Shown here piece after piece: positions 1-8,525 of a stretch of DNA of 64,000 nucleotides. The DNA comes from Pseudomonadota bacterium (lineage in GTDB: Bacteria; Pseudomonadota; Gammaproteobacteria; Steroidobacterales; Steroidobacteraceae): NCBI GenBank assembly GCA_023423065.1, contig JAFAGC010000003.1:15470-79469 (forward strand), in the 5' to 3' direction. The position numbers were made by a program, and so were the translations under genes. How positions within the stretch are numbered: position 1 is the first letter of the stretch; each line of letters starts with the position of its first letter. The notes beneath the pieces were generated by a model. That model was not told the DNA's origin, ran no database searches, and saw nothing but the letters and a program-made list of their open reading frames with translations.

Positions 1-345
1 ATGCTCGTCGAGCTGGAACGGCAGGGGCTCGGACTTGTTCAACGTCACCAGCTCGCGGGCCAGCAGTTCGACCTTGCCCGAGGCGAGGTTGGCGTTGGCC
101 GTGCCTGCCGGGCGTTCGCGAACCAGGCCGCGGACCTGCACCACAAACTCGTTTCTCAGTTTTTCGGCCTCGGCGAACTGAGCCTTGTTGTCCGGGTCTA
201 TGACGATCTGCAGGAGGCCCTCACGGTCGCGCAGGTCCACGAAAATGACCCCGCCATGATCGCGGCGGCGATGGACCCAGCCGGCAACCGTAACCTCTTG
301 ACCGACCAGCTTTTCATTGACCTGGCCGCAGTAATGGGAACGCAT
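1..345 (-). CDS. aspS: Aspartyl-tRNA synthetase, N-terminal part (runs off the window)
   Basis: The first 115 codons are present, read leftwards from an ATG at 345. The protein begins MRSHYCGQVNEKLVG and continues with the OB-fold anticodon-binding region (VAGWVHRRRDHGGVIFVDLRD, then LRNEFVVQVRGLVRERP), the standard N-terminus of bacterial class II AspRS. The enzyme charges tRNA-Asp in the cytoplasm. The catalytic domain lies outside the window, so completeness cannot be judged. It is divergent from dsbA, with 148 nt between the start codons. Family identification is firm. Confidence 0.95.
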   Translation of the reverse strand, partial: MRSHYCGQVNEKLVGQEVTVAGWVHRRRDHGGVIFVDLRDREGLLQIVIDPDNKAQFAEAEKLRNEFVVQVRGLVRERPAGTANANLASGKVELLARELVTLNKSEPLPFQLDEH

Positions 346-493
346 GGAAACCCGCCTGGAAATACGAGATGGCAGTAGAGAAAGGGCCGCGATGTTACCG
401 GTTCAGGCAGGACTCAGGAAAGCCGCCGTATGCTCCTTTACACTGCGGCCCCACCGAGAATCCCTACCCCCGGCAACCCCAACCAAGGTACCT

Positions 494-1189
494 ATGACAC
501 GCAAGCTCGTTGCCCTCGCAGCTCTGATCCTCGCAGCGCAAACACAGGCCGCCACCTGGGAAGCCGGGAAGCACTACACGGTGCTGGCGCAGCCGCAGCG
601 GACCAATGTCCCGGCGGGCAAGGTCGAGGTCATGGAGGTTTTCTCGTACGGATGCCCGGCCTGCGACAACTTCGAGCCGCACATGAAGCGGATCAAGTCG
701 GCGCTGCCGGCCAACACGCAGGTCGTCTATCTGCACGCGTCCTGGAACAAGGCGGAGGCCTGGCCGCTGTTCCAGCGCGCCTTCATCACGGCCCAGTCGC
801 TGGGCGTCGCCGACCGCGCCCATGAACAGATGTACAAGGCCATCTGGCAGACCGGAGAGCTCGGCGTCGTCGATCGGGCAACCGGCCGGCTCAAGACCAA
901 ACTTCCCACCATGGACCAGGTCGCCAAGTTCTACGAGCGCGTGACGGGAACCAAGGCCGCGGATTTCGTGAACGCATCGAAGTCCTTCGGCGTCGACATG
1001 AAGGTTCGGCAGTCCGATGCGCAGATCCTCGCGATGAAGGTCACCGGGACTCCGACGATCGTGGTGAACGGCAAGTACATGCTCAACTCCGAGAACCTGC
1101 GGTCCATCGAGGATTACATCTCGGTGATCAACTTCCTCGTGGCGAAGGAAAGCAAGCCCGCCGCGGCGGCACCCGCGAAGAAGAGCTGA
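494..1189 (+). CDS. dsbA: Periplasmic thiol:disulfide interchange protein DsbA
   Basis: A 231-residue protein with a cleavable signal peptide (MTRKLVALAALILAAQTQA, cleavage probably before ATWEAG). The thioredoxin-fold active site is CPAC at residues 54-57 within FSYGCPACDNF, and the cis-proline loop TGTPTIVVNGKY lies near residue 187. Members of this family oxidise cysteine pairs of exported proteins and are re-oxidised by DsbB. The start at 494 is chosen because it gives an intact signal peptide and has AAGG upstream; an in-frame ATG at 344 would add 50 uncharacteristic residues. CPAC differs from the CPHC of the best-studied DsbA proteins. The C-terminus is Ala/Lys rich. A repeat element starts 3 nt after the stop. 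Confidence 0.93.
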   Translation: MTRKLVALAALILAAQTQAATWEAGKHYTVLAQPQRTNVPAGKVEVMEVFSYGCPACDNFEPHMKRIKSALPANTQVVYLHASWNKAEAWPLFQRAFITAQSLGVADRAHEQMYKAIWQTGELGVVDRATGRLKTKLPTMDQVAKFYERVTGTKAADFVNASKSFGVDMKVRQSDAQILAMKVTGTPTIVVNGKYMLNSENLRSIEDYISVINFLVAKESKPAAAAPAKKS

Positions 1190-1192
1190 CTA

Positions 1193-1294
1193 AATGGGGA
1201 CATTCCCTGTTTCCTAGCAAACGGGGACAGACCTGCCACTGAATTGAGAATGAGGTCTGTCCCCGTTTGCTAGGAAACGAGGAATGTCCCCATT
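1193..1294. repeat. Inverted pair of GGGGACA repeat units (REP/BIME-like)
   Basis: Two 42-nt arms (1193-1234 and 1253-1294) are reverse complements with 2 mismatches, separated by 18 nt. Each arm starts AATGGGGACATTCC, contains GTTTCCTAGCAAA and ends GGGGACAGACCT. The left arm lies just after the dsbA stop and the right arm overlaps the stop of the convergent glutamine synthetase-like gene. The structure resembles a REP/BIME pair and could form a long hairpin that terminates or stabilises both transcripts. Further copies are at 36881, 37788 and 40814. No associated transposase is in the window. Confidence 0.85.
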
Positions 1295-2657
1295 AACTAC
1301 GCAGGTACCAGGCGTAGTCGAGTTCGGTGACCTCGGCCGAGAAGCGCGCGCATTCCTGGTCCTTGATCGCAAGGAAGATCTTCAGGAAATCGGGGCCGAG
1401 CGCGTCCCGCAGGAAGTCGGAGCGCGCGGCGAGATCCAGCGACTCGCGCCACGTGCGCGGCAGCGTCCGCTCCCGGACCTGCGCGTAGCCATTGCCCTCC
1501 ACGGGTGGTCCTGGATCGATGCCCTGCTCGATGCCGTGCGCCGCGCCCGCGAGCACCGTGGCGACGGCCAGGTAGAGGTTCGCGTCGGCGCCGGCGATGC
1601 GGTGTTCGACATGTCGCGACACCGGCGGTCCGGACGGCACACGCAGGCTCACCGTCCGGTTGTTGATTCCCCAGATCGGCGCGACCGGCGCGTAGCTCTC
1701 GTTGACGAACCGGCGATACGAATTCGCGTTCGGCGCGAATATCGCCATCGATTCCGCCATCGTCGTACGCATGCCACCGATCGCGTGACGCAGCGCCGGC
1801 GTGCCGGCCGGATCCTCGCTCGCGAACATGTTGGCGCCGCGGGCATCGTTCAGGCTCACGTGAACGTGCAGCCCACTGCCGGCGCGACCGGTGAACGGCT
1901 TCGCCATGAAACAGGCGATCAGGCCGTGCTTCTGCGCGACACCGCGCAGGAGTCGCTTGAACATCACGGCTTCGTCGACCGCCCGCATGACGTCGTCGCG
2001 ATGATGCAGCGTGATCTCGAACTGCCCGGGCGAGTACTCGGACATCAGCGTTTCGGCGGGCAGTCCCTGCGCGGTGGCCGAGCGGTAGACGTCGTCGAAC
2101 ACCGGCGCGAGATCGTCGAGCCGCTGCAGGCTGTACGAATCTATCTTCTGCCGCTCGCCCGGGCGGCCGCCCCCGGCCGTCACGAGGCGTCCGCCCGCCT
2201 CTTCCTTCAGTAGATAGAACTCGAGCTCGCAGGCGACCACGGGCGTGAAACCGGCGCGCCGCAGCCGTTCGGCGGCACGCACGAGCGCATGGCGCGGATC
2301 GGCGGGCGCCGGCGCGCCCTGCCCGTCGAACATCGTGAGCATGAGCTGGCCGGTGGGCGCGGCGAGCCACGGAGCGCGCACGAGCGTTCCGGCGAGCGGC
2401 CGCGCGGTCATGTCGGCATCGCCGGTATCCCAGACGAGGCCCGTCTCGTCGACGTCCTGTCCCGTGATGTCGAGCCCGAGGATCGACCCCGCGACCTGCC
2501 GGCCGGAATCGAATATGCGCGCGAGTTCCTCGCGCCGCACCGACTTCCCGCGCAACACGCCCGAAGGATCCGTGATCATGATCTGAACGGCCTGCACATC
2601 GGGATGCGCCGCGAGAAAAGCGTCGAGCTCCTGGCGGGTTCCGAGATCGACGCTCAC
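1293..2657 (-). CDS. Glutamine synthetase family protein (gamma-glutamylpolyamine synthetase-like)
   Basis: 454 residues, GTG start. Glutamine synthetase catalytic-domain motifs are visible: ELEFYLL, MSEYSPGQFEI, GSGLHVHVSL, NSYRRFVNES and NNRTVSLRVP. The length and these motifs fit the PuuA/GlnA-like group that ligates glutamate to an amine with ATP, rather than housekeeping GlnA, because the regulatory adenylylation region is not recognisable. Its start overlaps the stop of the aminotransferase upstream by 4 nt (GTGA), so the two are translationally coupled. No PuuD hydrolase or aldehyde dehydrogenase gene is adjacent, so the substrate is unknown. The 3' end overlaps a repeat unit. Confidence 0.8.
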   Translation of the reverse strand: MSVDLGTRQELDAFLAAHPDVQAVQIMITDPSGVLRGKSVRREELARIFDSGRQVAGSILGLDITGQDVDETGLVWDTGDADMTARPLAGTLVRAPWLAAPTGQLMLTMFDGQGAPAPADPRHALVRAAERLRRAGFTPVVACELEFYLLKEEAGGRLVTAGGGRPGERQKIDSYSLQRLDDLAPVFDDVYRSATAQGLPAETLMSEYSPGQFEITLHHRDDVMRAVDEAVMFKRLLRGVAQKHGLIACFMAKPFTGRAGSGLHVHVSLNDARGANMFASEDPAGTPALRHAIGGMRTTMAESMAIFAPNANSYRRFVNESYAPVAPIWGINNRTVSLRVPSGPPVSRHVEHRIAGADANLYLAVATVLAGAAHGIEQGIDPGPPVEGNGYAQVRERTLPRTWRESLDLAARSDFLRDALGPDFLKIFLAIKDQECARFSAEVTELDYAWYLRS

Positions 2658-4039
2658 GTTTCATCCCTCAGCTCTCGCAGGAATTCACGCAGGTGCTTCA
2701 GCAGCAGGTCCGCATGCGCCGTGGTGGTGACCGGCGAGCAAAGCATCATGTTGTGAAAGGGCGTGAGCAACACGCCACGATTCAGAAGATAGAGGTGGAT
2801 CGCGTGCTCGAGCTCCGGCCACGCGGCGCGTTCGGACTCGGCGCCGTTGCGCGGCCGCTTGCCGAAGCCGAATTCCAGCCGCGCGCCGACGCGCGCGACG
2901 TGCCAGTCGAGCGCCTCCTCGGCGAAAACCCGATCGAGCCCCTCCGACAAGTAGCTGGCGGTGGCCTCCATCGCGGCATAGTTTGAAGGTGTCATGAGCT
3001 CGTCGAGGCACGCCTCGAGACAGGCCAGCGCAAGCGCATTGGCGGAAAGCGTGGTGCCCATGCCCGAGTGTCCACCCGCGTTCTCGCGCTGCACGCGGCG
3101 CATCCCGGCCTCGACTTCCGCGGTGAATCCGAACACCGCGCAGGGCATGCCACCGGCGATCGCCTTGCCACACACCCAGATGTCCGGCTCGAGAACGTGC
3201 GCCCTCGCATAACCGCCGCGCGCCGTCGACAACGTATGCGTCTCGTCGACGATGAACAGAACGCCGTGTTTGCGCGTGAGCGCGCGCAGCTCGTGCAGGA
3301 AGCCCTCTTCCGGCAGCACCATGCCGATGTTCGTCATCACCGGCTCGGCGATCAGCGCCGCCGTGCGCCCGCGCGCGAGGACGCGCTCCACCGCCGCGGC
3401 GTCGTTGAACGGCACCGCGTCGGTCGTGACGGCGACGTCGTGGTTCATCCCGATGAGTCCCGCTCGCGCCCGCGACGCGCCCTCGCCTTGCGTCTCCGGC
3501 GCCGCGCGCACCAGGGTTTCTTCCACGGTCCCGTGATAACAGCCGTCGAACACCAGCACACGCGGCCGGCCTGTGATCGCGCGCGCCCAACGCAACGCGT
3601 AGCGGTTCGCGTCCGTCGCGGTTTGCGACATCTGCCAGAACGGCAACCCGAACGAGGCGGCTAACTTTTCCCCCACCCGCGCGACTCGGTCCGCGGGCAA
3701 CATCGACGTGATGCCGCGCGCGCCGGCTTCGGCGAGCACTCGCGCGATGGCCGGCGGCGAATGCCCGAACATCGCGCCCGTGTCGCCGAGGCACAGGTCG
3801 ACGTAGGTGTTGCCGTCGACGTCCTCGAGCTCCACACCCTGCGCTCGCCGCACGAACAGCGGATACGGTGTCGACCAGTCGCCCATCCAGTGCATCGGCA
3901 CGCCGTTCAGCCAATGCGTCGCGCTGGCCTTTGAGAGTCGCGCGGACTCCACGTGTGTCGACGCGAAGGATTCACGTTCGCGCGTCCAGATCCTGGCCAG
4001 CGCTTCGCGGTCGATGCCCGGACGACGCGCGTAGTTCAC
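2654..4039 (-). CDS. Class III PLP-dependent aminotransferase
   Basis: 461 residues, GTG start. The fold-type I aminotransferase hallmarks are present: DVDGNTYVDLCLGDTGAMFGH near the N-terminus, the FDGCYHGT region, FIVDETHTLS with the PLP-ring Asp, and the Schiff-base Lys in VCGKAIAGGMP (about residue 291). The overall pattern is closest to glutamate-1-semialdehyde aminomutase-like and omega-aminotransferases. It probably moves an amino group between an amine or amino acid and a keto acid. It lies 5 nt downstream of the zinc-ribbon gene and overlaps the glutamine synthetase-like gene by 4 nt, so the pair probably act on related nitrogen compounds. The exact substrate cannot be read from sequence. 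Confidence 0.82.
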   Translation of the reverse strand: MNYARRPGIDREALARIWTRERESFASTHVESARLSKASATHWLNGVPMHWMGDWSTPYPLFVRRAQGVELEDVDGNTYVDLCLGDTGAMFGHSPPAIARVLAEAGARGITSMLPADRVARVGEKLAASFGLPFWQMSQTATDANRYALRWARAITGRPRVLVFDGCYHGTVEETLVRAAPETQGEGASRARAGLIGMNHDVAVTTDAVPFNDAAAVERVLARGRTAALIAEPVMTNIGMVLPEEGFLHELRALTRKHGVLFIVDETHTLSTARGGYARAHVLEPDIWVCGKAIAGGMPCAVFGFTAEVEAGMRRVQRENAGGHSGMGTTLSANALALACLEACLDELMTPSNYAAMEATASYLSEGLDRVFAEEALDWHVARVGARLEFGFGKRPRNGAESERAAWPELEHAIHLYLLNRGVLLTPFHNMMLCSPVTTTAHADLLLKHLREFLRELRDET

Positions 4040-4044
4040 TCTGT

Positions 4045-4434
4045 CTATCTGCGCGAACGCTTGGCCGGACGCGAATGTCTGGCCTTCGCCTTCGACTTGG
4101 TCTTCACCGCAGTCTTCACGGGTTTCGGCTTCTCGACCTCGGGCTTCGACTCATTTCCGGCATCACTCTTGGAATCGGCCTTGGCGTCCGCCTTCGAGTC
4201 GCTCTTCGGTTCTTCCTTGTCCGCCCCGGCAAGATTGCGCTTCTTTTCCTTGTCGCCCTTGAAGTCGGTCTCATACCAGCCCGACCCTTTCAGCCGGAAC
4301 ACCGGCGCAGACATGAGCTTCTTGAGCCCTTTCTTGCCGCAACTCGGGCACCTGGTGAGCGGTTTGTCGGTGATCTTCTGCAGCACCTCTTCGTCGTAGC
4401 CGCAGTGGGGACACTCGTATTCGTAGAAAGGCAT
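4045..4434 (-). CDS. FmdB-type zinc-ribbon protein with Lys-rich tail
   Basis: 129 residues starting MPFYEYECPHCGYDEEVLQK; the second cysteine pair is RCPSCGKKGLKKL. CxxC-x(n)-CxxC defines the FmdB putative regulatory family, usually about 70-110 residues. From about residue 65 the protein becomes a low-complexity charged tail (repeated K-S-D-A-K-A-D units, then a basic end). FmdB genes commonly lie near aspS in proteobacteria; here dsbA and two amino-group metabolism genes lie between them. The start at 4434 is selected because the zinc ribbon begins there. Molecular function is unknown. Confidence 0.8.
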   Translation of the reverse strand: MPFYEYECPHCGYDEEVLQKITDKPLTRCPSCGKKGLKKLMSAPVFRLKGSGWYETDFKGDKEKKRNLAGADKEEPKSDSKADAKADSKSDAGNESKPEVEKPKPVKTAVKTKSKAKARHSRPAKRSRR

Positions 4435-4564
4435 GGCTATTCCGCACGCTGTAAAACGCGGCGAATTATGGACGTCATGCGCGTGCGGCGACAATCGCTC
4501 CCGCGAGAATCAGCGCGTTCCCGCAGAAATCCGGCGCTAATCGGGACACTGACGAAACGACCTC

Positions 4565-4696
4565 GCGATCTATTTCGTACAGCCGCGCAAATATTTGCCC
4601 GCCGGGTGTCCGCGCTTCGCGCGTAGGCGGCATTGCGGAGGCAACCTTGCATCGGGCGAACAACAGCACGCTGGCGAGCAAGGTGTCCCGCGCAAC
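4565..4696 (-). pseudogene. Decayed C-terminal fragment of an STT3-like gene
   Basis: On the minus strand the pieces VARDTLLA, ARLPPQCRL and REARTPGGQIFARLYEI occur in order but need frame changes to join. They match, in the same order, VERDLLGP, ANIPPQFKRL and WETRTPQGQIYARLYEI at the C-terminus of the intact STT3-like protein at 5780-7582. The nucleotide sequences also align at roughly two thirds identity by eye. It starts just after the stop of the SMR-type gene. No other part of the protein is recognisable, so this is read as the remnant of a duplicated gene. Confidence 0.65.
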
Positions 4697-4704
4697 ACTG
4701 GTCT

Positions 4705-5073
4705 TTACGCGGATGTACCCGCGGCAATAGCGACTCCGATGACGATGAACGCGGTGCCGAGGGCATAGCGAATCGTGATGGGCTCGTGGAAGAACAAGTA
4801 ACCGGCCCCCGGGACGAGCACGAAGGCCAATGCCGCGAACGGATAGGCACGGCTGAGAGGCACGCTCGTGAGAATTCGCACCCAAAGCAGCGTTGCTCCC
4901 GCGTACAGGGCCACCGCCACCCACATCATCGGCAGGCGAGCGACTTCGACGAGCCACGAGCCACCCGCGCCCGGAGTGATCTGCAACGCTGCGCGCTTGA
5001 ACAGGATCTGTCCGGCCGCCATGGCCACGGGAAAGCAGAGCAATTCCAGCAGCTGGCGCACCGTCCAGTTCAT
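4705..5073 (-). CDS. Small multidrug resistance/DMT-type membrane protein, candidate lipid-linked sugar flippase
   Basis: 122 residues with four predicted membrane segments (around PVAMAAGQILFK, MMWVAVALYAGATLLWV, AFVLVPGAGYLFF and LGTAFIVIGVAIAAG). Size and layout match the SMR/EamA-half family that includes ArnE and ArnF, subunits that flip undecaprenyl-phosphate-aminoarabinose. The start at 5073 overlaps the methyltransferase stop by 4 nt (ATGA), making it the last gene of the GT2/STT3-like/methyltransferase run. By analogy with ArnC-ArnE/F-ArnT and GtrB-GtrA-Gtr sets it may move a polyprenyl-linked sugar across the inner membrane. That is inference; a drug-efflux role cannot be excluded. 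Confidence 0.65.
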   Translation of the reverse strand: MNWTVRQLLELLCFPVAMAAGQILFKRAALQITPGAGGSWLVEVARLPMMWVAVALYAGATLLWVRILTSVPLSRAYPFAALAFVLVPGAGYLFFHEPITIRYALGTAFIVIGVAIAAGTSA

Positions 5074-5783
5074 ACCGGCCGATCCATGTCTTCGATATAC
5101 AGCAGGTCGCGCCCGATGACCTCGCAACGCGCCGTCGGCGGCACCGGGACGATGTGCCGCAGGAAACTGTGCGGATAGGGAAAGAAGTGCACGTGAGGAT
5201 TGAACGTGAACCGGTATTCGCGCTCGAGCGGCACGATGACCAGCAGGCGCCGCGCGGTCACCCGCCGCAGTTCGGAAATGGTGCGATCGATGTGCAGCAC
5301 GTGCTCGAGCACGTGAGTACAGATGACGGTGCCGAATTCACCGTCAGCGAATGGCAAACGTTCGACGTCCGCCTCGCGAAAGCTCACGCGTGGATGGCGA
5401 GCGGCGATCCCGGGCTCGAGCTGGAAATCGACGCCCGTGAACCGATGAGCTTCTCGACCGGATCTGGCGGCGAGCGCGCCTAACAGGTAGCCGGTGCCAC
5501 AGCCGACATCACATACCGAGCCCGGCAACATCAATTCCGCGAGACGCTCGATGCAGGCCGCGCTGTTGTCGGTACCTTGCTGGATGCGCGGCATGCGCCG
5601 GTAGATGTCGTCGTACTGTTCGGCGGTCACATGGTGGATATTGGCGCGGAAGGCTTCCAGGTCATCGATGAAACGGCCCCAATACAACCGGAACAACCAG
5701 CGCATCGGCGATGAATCGCGCAACGCGGGCGGAACCCATTCCTCGAGAAGGTATCGGATGAAATTGACGGACTCGCGCTTCAC
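5070..5783 (-). CDS. Class I SAM-dependent methyltransferase
   Basis: 237 residues, GTG start overlapping the stop of the STT3-like gene (GTGA). SAM motif I is VCDVGCGTGYLLG (about residues 89-101). VERLPFADGEFGTVICTHVLEHV carries the post-I acidic stretch and motif IV typical of Methyltransf_11/UbiE-like enzymes. There is no signal peptide, so it is cytoplasmic. Its position between a putative polyprenyl-sugar glycosyltransferase set and a flippase candidate suggests it modifies a sugar, a lipid carrier or a glycosylated product. The acceptor is unknown. Confidence 0.8.
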   Translation of the reverse strand: MKRESVNFIRYLLEEWVPPALRDSSPMRWLFRLYWGRFIDDLEAFRANIHHVTAEQYDDIYRRMPRIQQGTDNSAACIERLAELMLPGSVCDVGCGTGYLLGALAARSGREAHRFTGVDFQLEPGIAARHPRVSFREADVERLPFADGEFGTVICTHVLEHVLHIDRTISELRRVTARRLLVIVPLEREYRFTFNPHVHFFPYPHSFLRHIVPVPPTARCEVIGRDLLYIEDMDRPV

Positions 5784-7582
5784 GGCGTGCGTTCGATTTC
5801 GTAGAGCCGGGCGTAGATCTGACCTTGGGGAGTCCTGGTTTCCCAGAGCCGTTTGAATTGCGGCGGAATGTTCGCCTCGGGCCCGAGGAGGTCCCGCTCC
5901 ACGTGCTGCATCTGCAGGCGCAGCTCATCCAGATTCGGAGTCTCCACTCCATTTTCGTCGCGCGTGACCGGAACGCTGTGGTGAGCGAAGACGTATCGCA
6001 CCTCCGGCTTCGCCGTCAGTAATTGGGCGGGCGGCCCGGCGAGCAACCGGGAGCTTTCGATGACTTTTGCGGTTTGCTGCGGTGTGAGCAGGAAAACATC
6101 GGCGATGACGGAACACTGCGAGTGGTAGCGGACCCAGTGCCCGGTGTCGAGATCGCCCAATACGATTCCAGGGCGTTGCGCGCATGCCTTCTCGAGTGCC
6201 GGAAATACGGAGCGCGCACTCGCATAGGCATGGCTCCCTCCCAGGGCATAGAACGCCTTCCAGTTGGCGAGCGTGGGATAGAACGCGACGGCAAACAACG
6301 CACAGCAGGCTGCCAGCGCCATGCGGCGCAGCTCCGGACGGGACTCACAGAAGAAACGGGCGGCGAGTATCGGTGTCAGCAGCATCGGAACGTCGGCAAA
6401 CACGCTGAAACGATACTGCGACTGCATCAGCGCGAGTCCCATAACACTCACGATCGCGACGAACTGCAGCACCGGTTCCTTGCGATGGTATATCCACCAG
6501 ATGTTCAGCAGCAGCATCGGACCGGTCAGCAACAACAGCCCCGACGTGAAGCGCGTGAATCCGAACGCGCCGAGCTCTGGGTGAATCGTGTACGGGCTCC
6601 TTGCTTCCCCGATGTTGCGGATCGAGTCGAGCTGGCCAGAGATGAACTCGCCGGCGAGACCCGCGGCGCCGATGACTGGCAGCGTCGCGGCGGCGACGCT
6701 GAGTAGCAGGATGACGACGTTGCGAGTATTCCGTTCGATGAACACCAGCAGAATGGAGAAAACCGCCACGCACGCCGCGATATAGAAGTGGAACCATGAC
6801 AGCGTGTAGAACTCGAAGAAGCCGCGCTGCCACGGTTCAGATGGAAGGCAAACGAGCAGCGCGGTCGTCAGAAGCGCAGCGCCGAATGCCATGACCTGGT
6901 GGCGATGTGGCAGCGGAAAGCCGCGCAGCCAGAAAAGGCCGAGAGTCACTGCGACCGGGACCTGCAGGATGAAAAGGCCGTTGTGGATCGCTATCGCACT
7001 TCCGAGCACGCAGCCGAGCGTGATACCCGCGCCATAGGACAGCCGGTTGGTACTGAAGAACCAGATTCCGGCGCTCAGTGTCCCCAGCGTCCAGAGCAAC
7101 TCGGCAAAGTGATGATCGACGTTGCCCACCGCAAACTGAATGTAGACCAGGGGCAACGCGGCAAAGCTCATCACGAAAAGCACCGCCAGGAAAAATGGCA
7201 ACGCCAGCTGGCGCGCGATGATCACCACCAGGCCGACGGCAATGGATACCGCGGCGGGCGGGATGTTCATGAGCACACGATTTGCTTCCGCCTCGCTCGC
7301 GTATGGCCCGAACAGCCGCGTGATCGATGTGAGCATGGTGTCGAAGCCCCAGGGCCAGACGAGCCAACTTCCCTCGGGGGCATGGATTCGCTCATCGAAT
7401 TGGATCACCGGAGATCCACTGAAGAGCGAATCGAGAACCCGCCTCGCGTGATAGAACGCGTCGGCGTTCGAGGGCAGGAATTCGCCATTGACATACGCGG
7501 CGCTGATCATTGCCAGGGCCGCGAACATCGCGAGTAGGGAGCCGGCGAGCCAGAGTAGCGTGTAGCGGAATGCGGGGGTCAA
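5780..7582 (-). CDS. STT3/PglB/AglB-like GT-C membrane glycosyltransferase
   Basis: 600 residues, TTG start, about 11-13 hydrophobic segments followed by a soluble C-terminal domain. Motifs echo the oligosaccharyltransferase family: NADAFYHARR (residues 39-48, like the catalytic DPxYHLR loop), GNVDHHFAEL (153-161, DHH), RNIGEARSPYT (322-331, TIxE-like loop) and QYRFSVF (389-395). DLDTGHWVRY (477-486) occupies the position of WWDYGxW, keeping the Asp, Gly and following Trp but losing the paired Trp and the Tyr. The family transfers lipid-linked glycans to protein on the outer face of the membrane. The degenerate acceptor motif makes acceptor and donor uncertain. The gene lies 4 nt after the GT2 gene and overlaps the methyltransferase gene. 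Confidence 0.68.
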   Translation of the reverse strand: MTPAFRYTLLWLAGSLLAMFAALAMISAAYVNGEFLPSNADAFYHARRVLDSLFSGSPVIQFDERIHAPEGSWLVWPWGFDTMLTSITRLFGPYASEAEANRVLMNIPPAAVSIAVGLVVIIARQLALPFFLAVLFVMSFAALPLVYIQFAVGNVDHHFAELLWTLGTLSAGIWFFSTNRLSYGAGITLGCVLGSAIAIHNGLFILQVPVAVTLGLFWLRGFPLPHRHQVMAFGAALLTTALLVCLPSEPWQRGFFEFYTLSWFHFYIAACVAVFSILLVFIERNTRNVVILLLSVAAATLPVIGAAGLAGEFISGQLDSIRNIGEARSPYTIHPELGAFGFTRFTSGLLLLTGPMLLLNIWWIYHRKEPVLQFVAIVSVMGLALMQSQYRFSVFADVPMLLTPILAARFFCESRPELRRMALAACCALFAVAFYPTLANWKAFYALGGSHAYASARSVFPALEKACAQRPGIVLGDLDTGHWVRYHSQCSVIADVFLLTPQQTAKVIESSRLLAGPPAQLLTAKPEVRYVFAHHSVPVTRDENGVETPNLDELRLQMQHVERDLLGPEANIPPQFKRLWETRTPQGQIYARLYEIERTP

Positions 7583-7586
7583 TTCG

Positions 7587-8525
7587 CTAGTCCTTGTGAG
7601 TGAGGGCCGCGTGCAGCAGGTAGTGCATGCGCTTGAGTTCGCGCCGCCCGCGAGTCACGGTATCCAGAACCAGACCGCATACGAAGCTCATGACCGATAC
7701 GAGCATCAGGCCCGTGGTCAGCACGGCGGTGGGGATACGAAGAACGAGTCCGGTCTCGAGAAACTCGAGCAGCAGCGGAACCGCGAGGGCTATGGAAGTC
7801 AGCGCGAGAATGCTGCCGATGGATACGAAGAACGCGAACGGCCGTTCTTCCTTCACGAGACGGGCGATCGTGCGCAGGATCCTCCAGCCATCTCGCCAGG
7901 TATTGAGCTTGCTGGCGGTTCCAGCCGAACGCGCACCATAGGGAGTGGGTACTTCCGCGATCGGCACGCGCAGATCGAGCGCATGTACGGTGAGTTCGGT
8001 CTCCGTTTCGAATCCTCTCGACAGTGCCGGAAAGGATTTCACGAAGCGGCGCGACATCACGCGGTAGCCGGAGAGGATGTCGGAAATCTGTCCGCCGAAC
8101 AGCACGGTAACCAGGCCGGTGAGCACGCGGTTTCCGAAACGGTGTCCATGGCGATATGCGCGTGCATCGTTGTCGACGCGCTTGCCGCACACCATGTCGA
8201 GGTGCTGTCCGGCAAGTAGTTCGATCATTGCGGGGGCGGACGCCGCGTCGTACGTGCCATCGCCGTCGACCAACACGTAAACGTCGGCATCGACGTCGGC
8301 GAACATGCGACGCACCACGTTGCCTTTGCCGCGCATCGGCTCGCGGCGCACTCTTGCGCCGGCGCGCTCGGCGACGCCGCTCGTGTCGTCGCTCGATGCG
8401 TTGTCGTACACATAGATCGTCGCGGCCGGCAGGGCCAACTTGAAGCCTTCGACGACGCTCGCGATGCCCGCGGCTTCATTGAGACACGGGATTAGGACGG
8501 CGACTTTGAGACGCGGTTCATTCAC
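7587..8525 (-). CDS. Family 2 glycosyltransferase, GtrB/ArnC/dolichyl-phosphate sugar synthase type
   Basis: 312 residues, GTG start. The N-terminal GT-A domain has VLIPCLNEAAGI, YVYDNASSDDT and the metal-binding DGDGTYD (residues 87-93), then DILSGYRVMSRRF and the ETELTVHA region. Two C-terminal membrane helices follow (roughly residues 225-250 and 258-285). This architecture belongs to enzymes that load a sugar or aminosugar from a nucleotide donor onto polyprenyl phosphate at the cytoplasmic face. As first gene of a four-gene run it probably supplies the donor for the STT3-like protein. It is divergent from a second methyltransferase, with about 130 nt between. Confidence 0.82.
   Translation of the reverse strand: MNEPRLKVAVLIPCLNEAAGIASVVEGFKLALPAATIYVYDNASSDDTSGVAERAGARVRREPMRGKGNVVRRMFADVDADVYVLVDGDGTYDAASAPAMIELLAGQHLDMVCGKRVDNDARAYRHGHRFGNRVLTGLVTVLFGGQISDILSGYRVMSRRFVKSFPALSRGFETETELTVHALDLRVPIAEVPTPYGARSAGTASKLNTWRDGWRILRTIARLVKEERPFAFFVSIGSILALTSIALAVPLLLEFLETGLVLRIPTAVLTTGLMLVSVMSFVCGLVLDTVTRGRRELKRMHYLLHAALTHKD

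Noticed and set aside
4437..4957. Small genes of 137 and 160 residues between fmdB and the SMR gene
   Set aside because: They overlap the SMR gene in other frames; the part outside it is better explained by the decayed STT3-like fragment.
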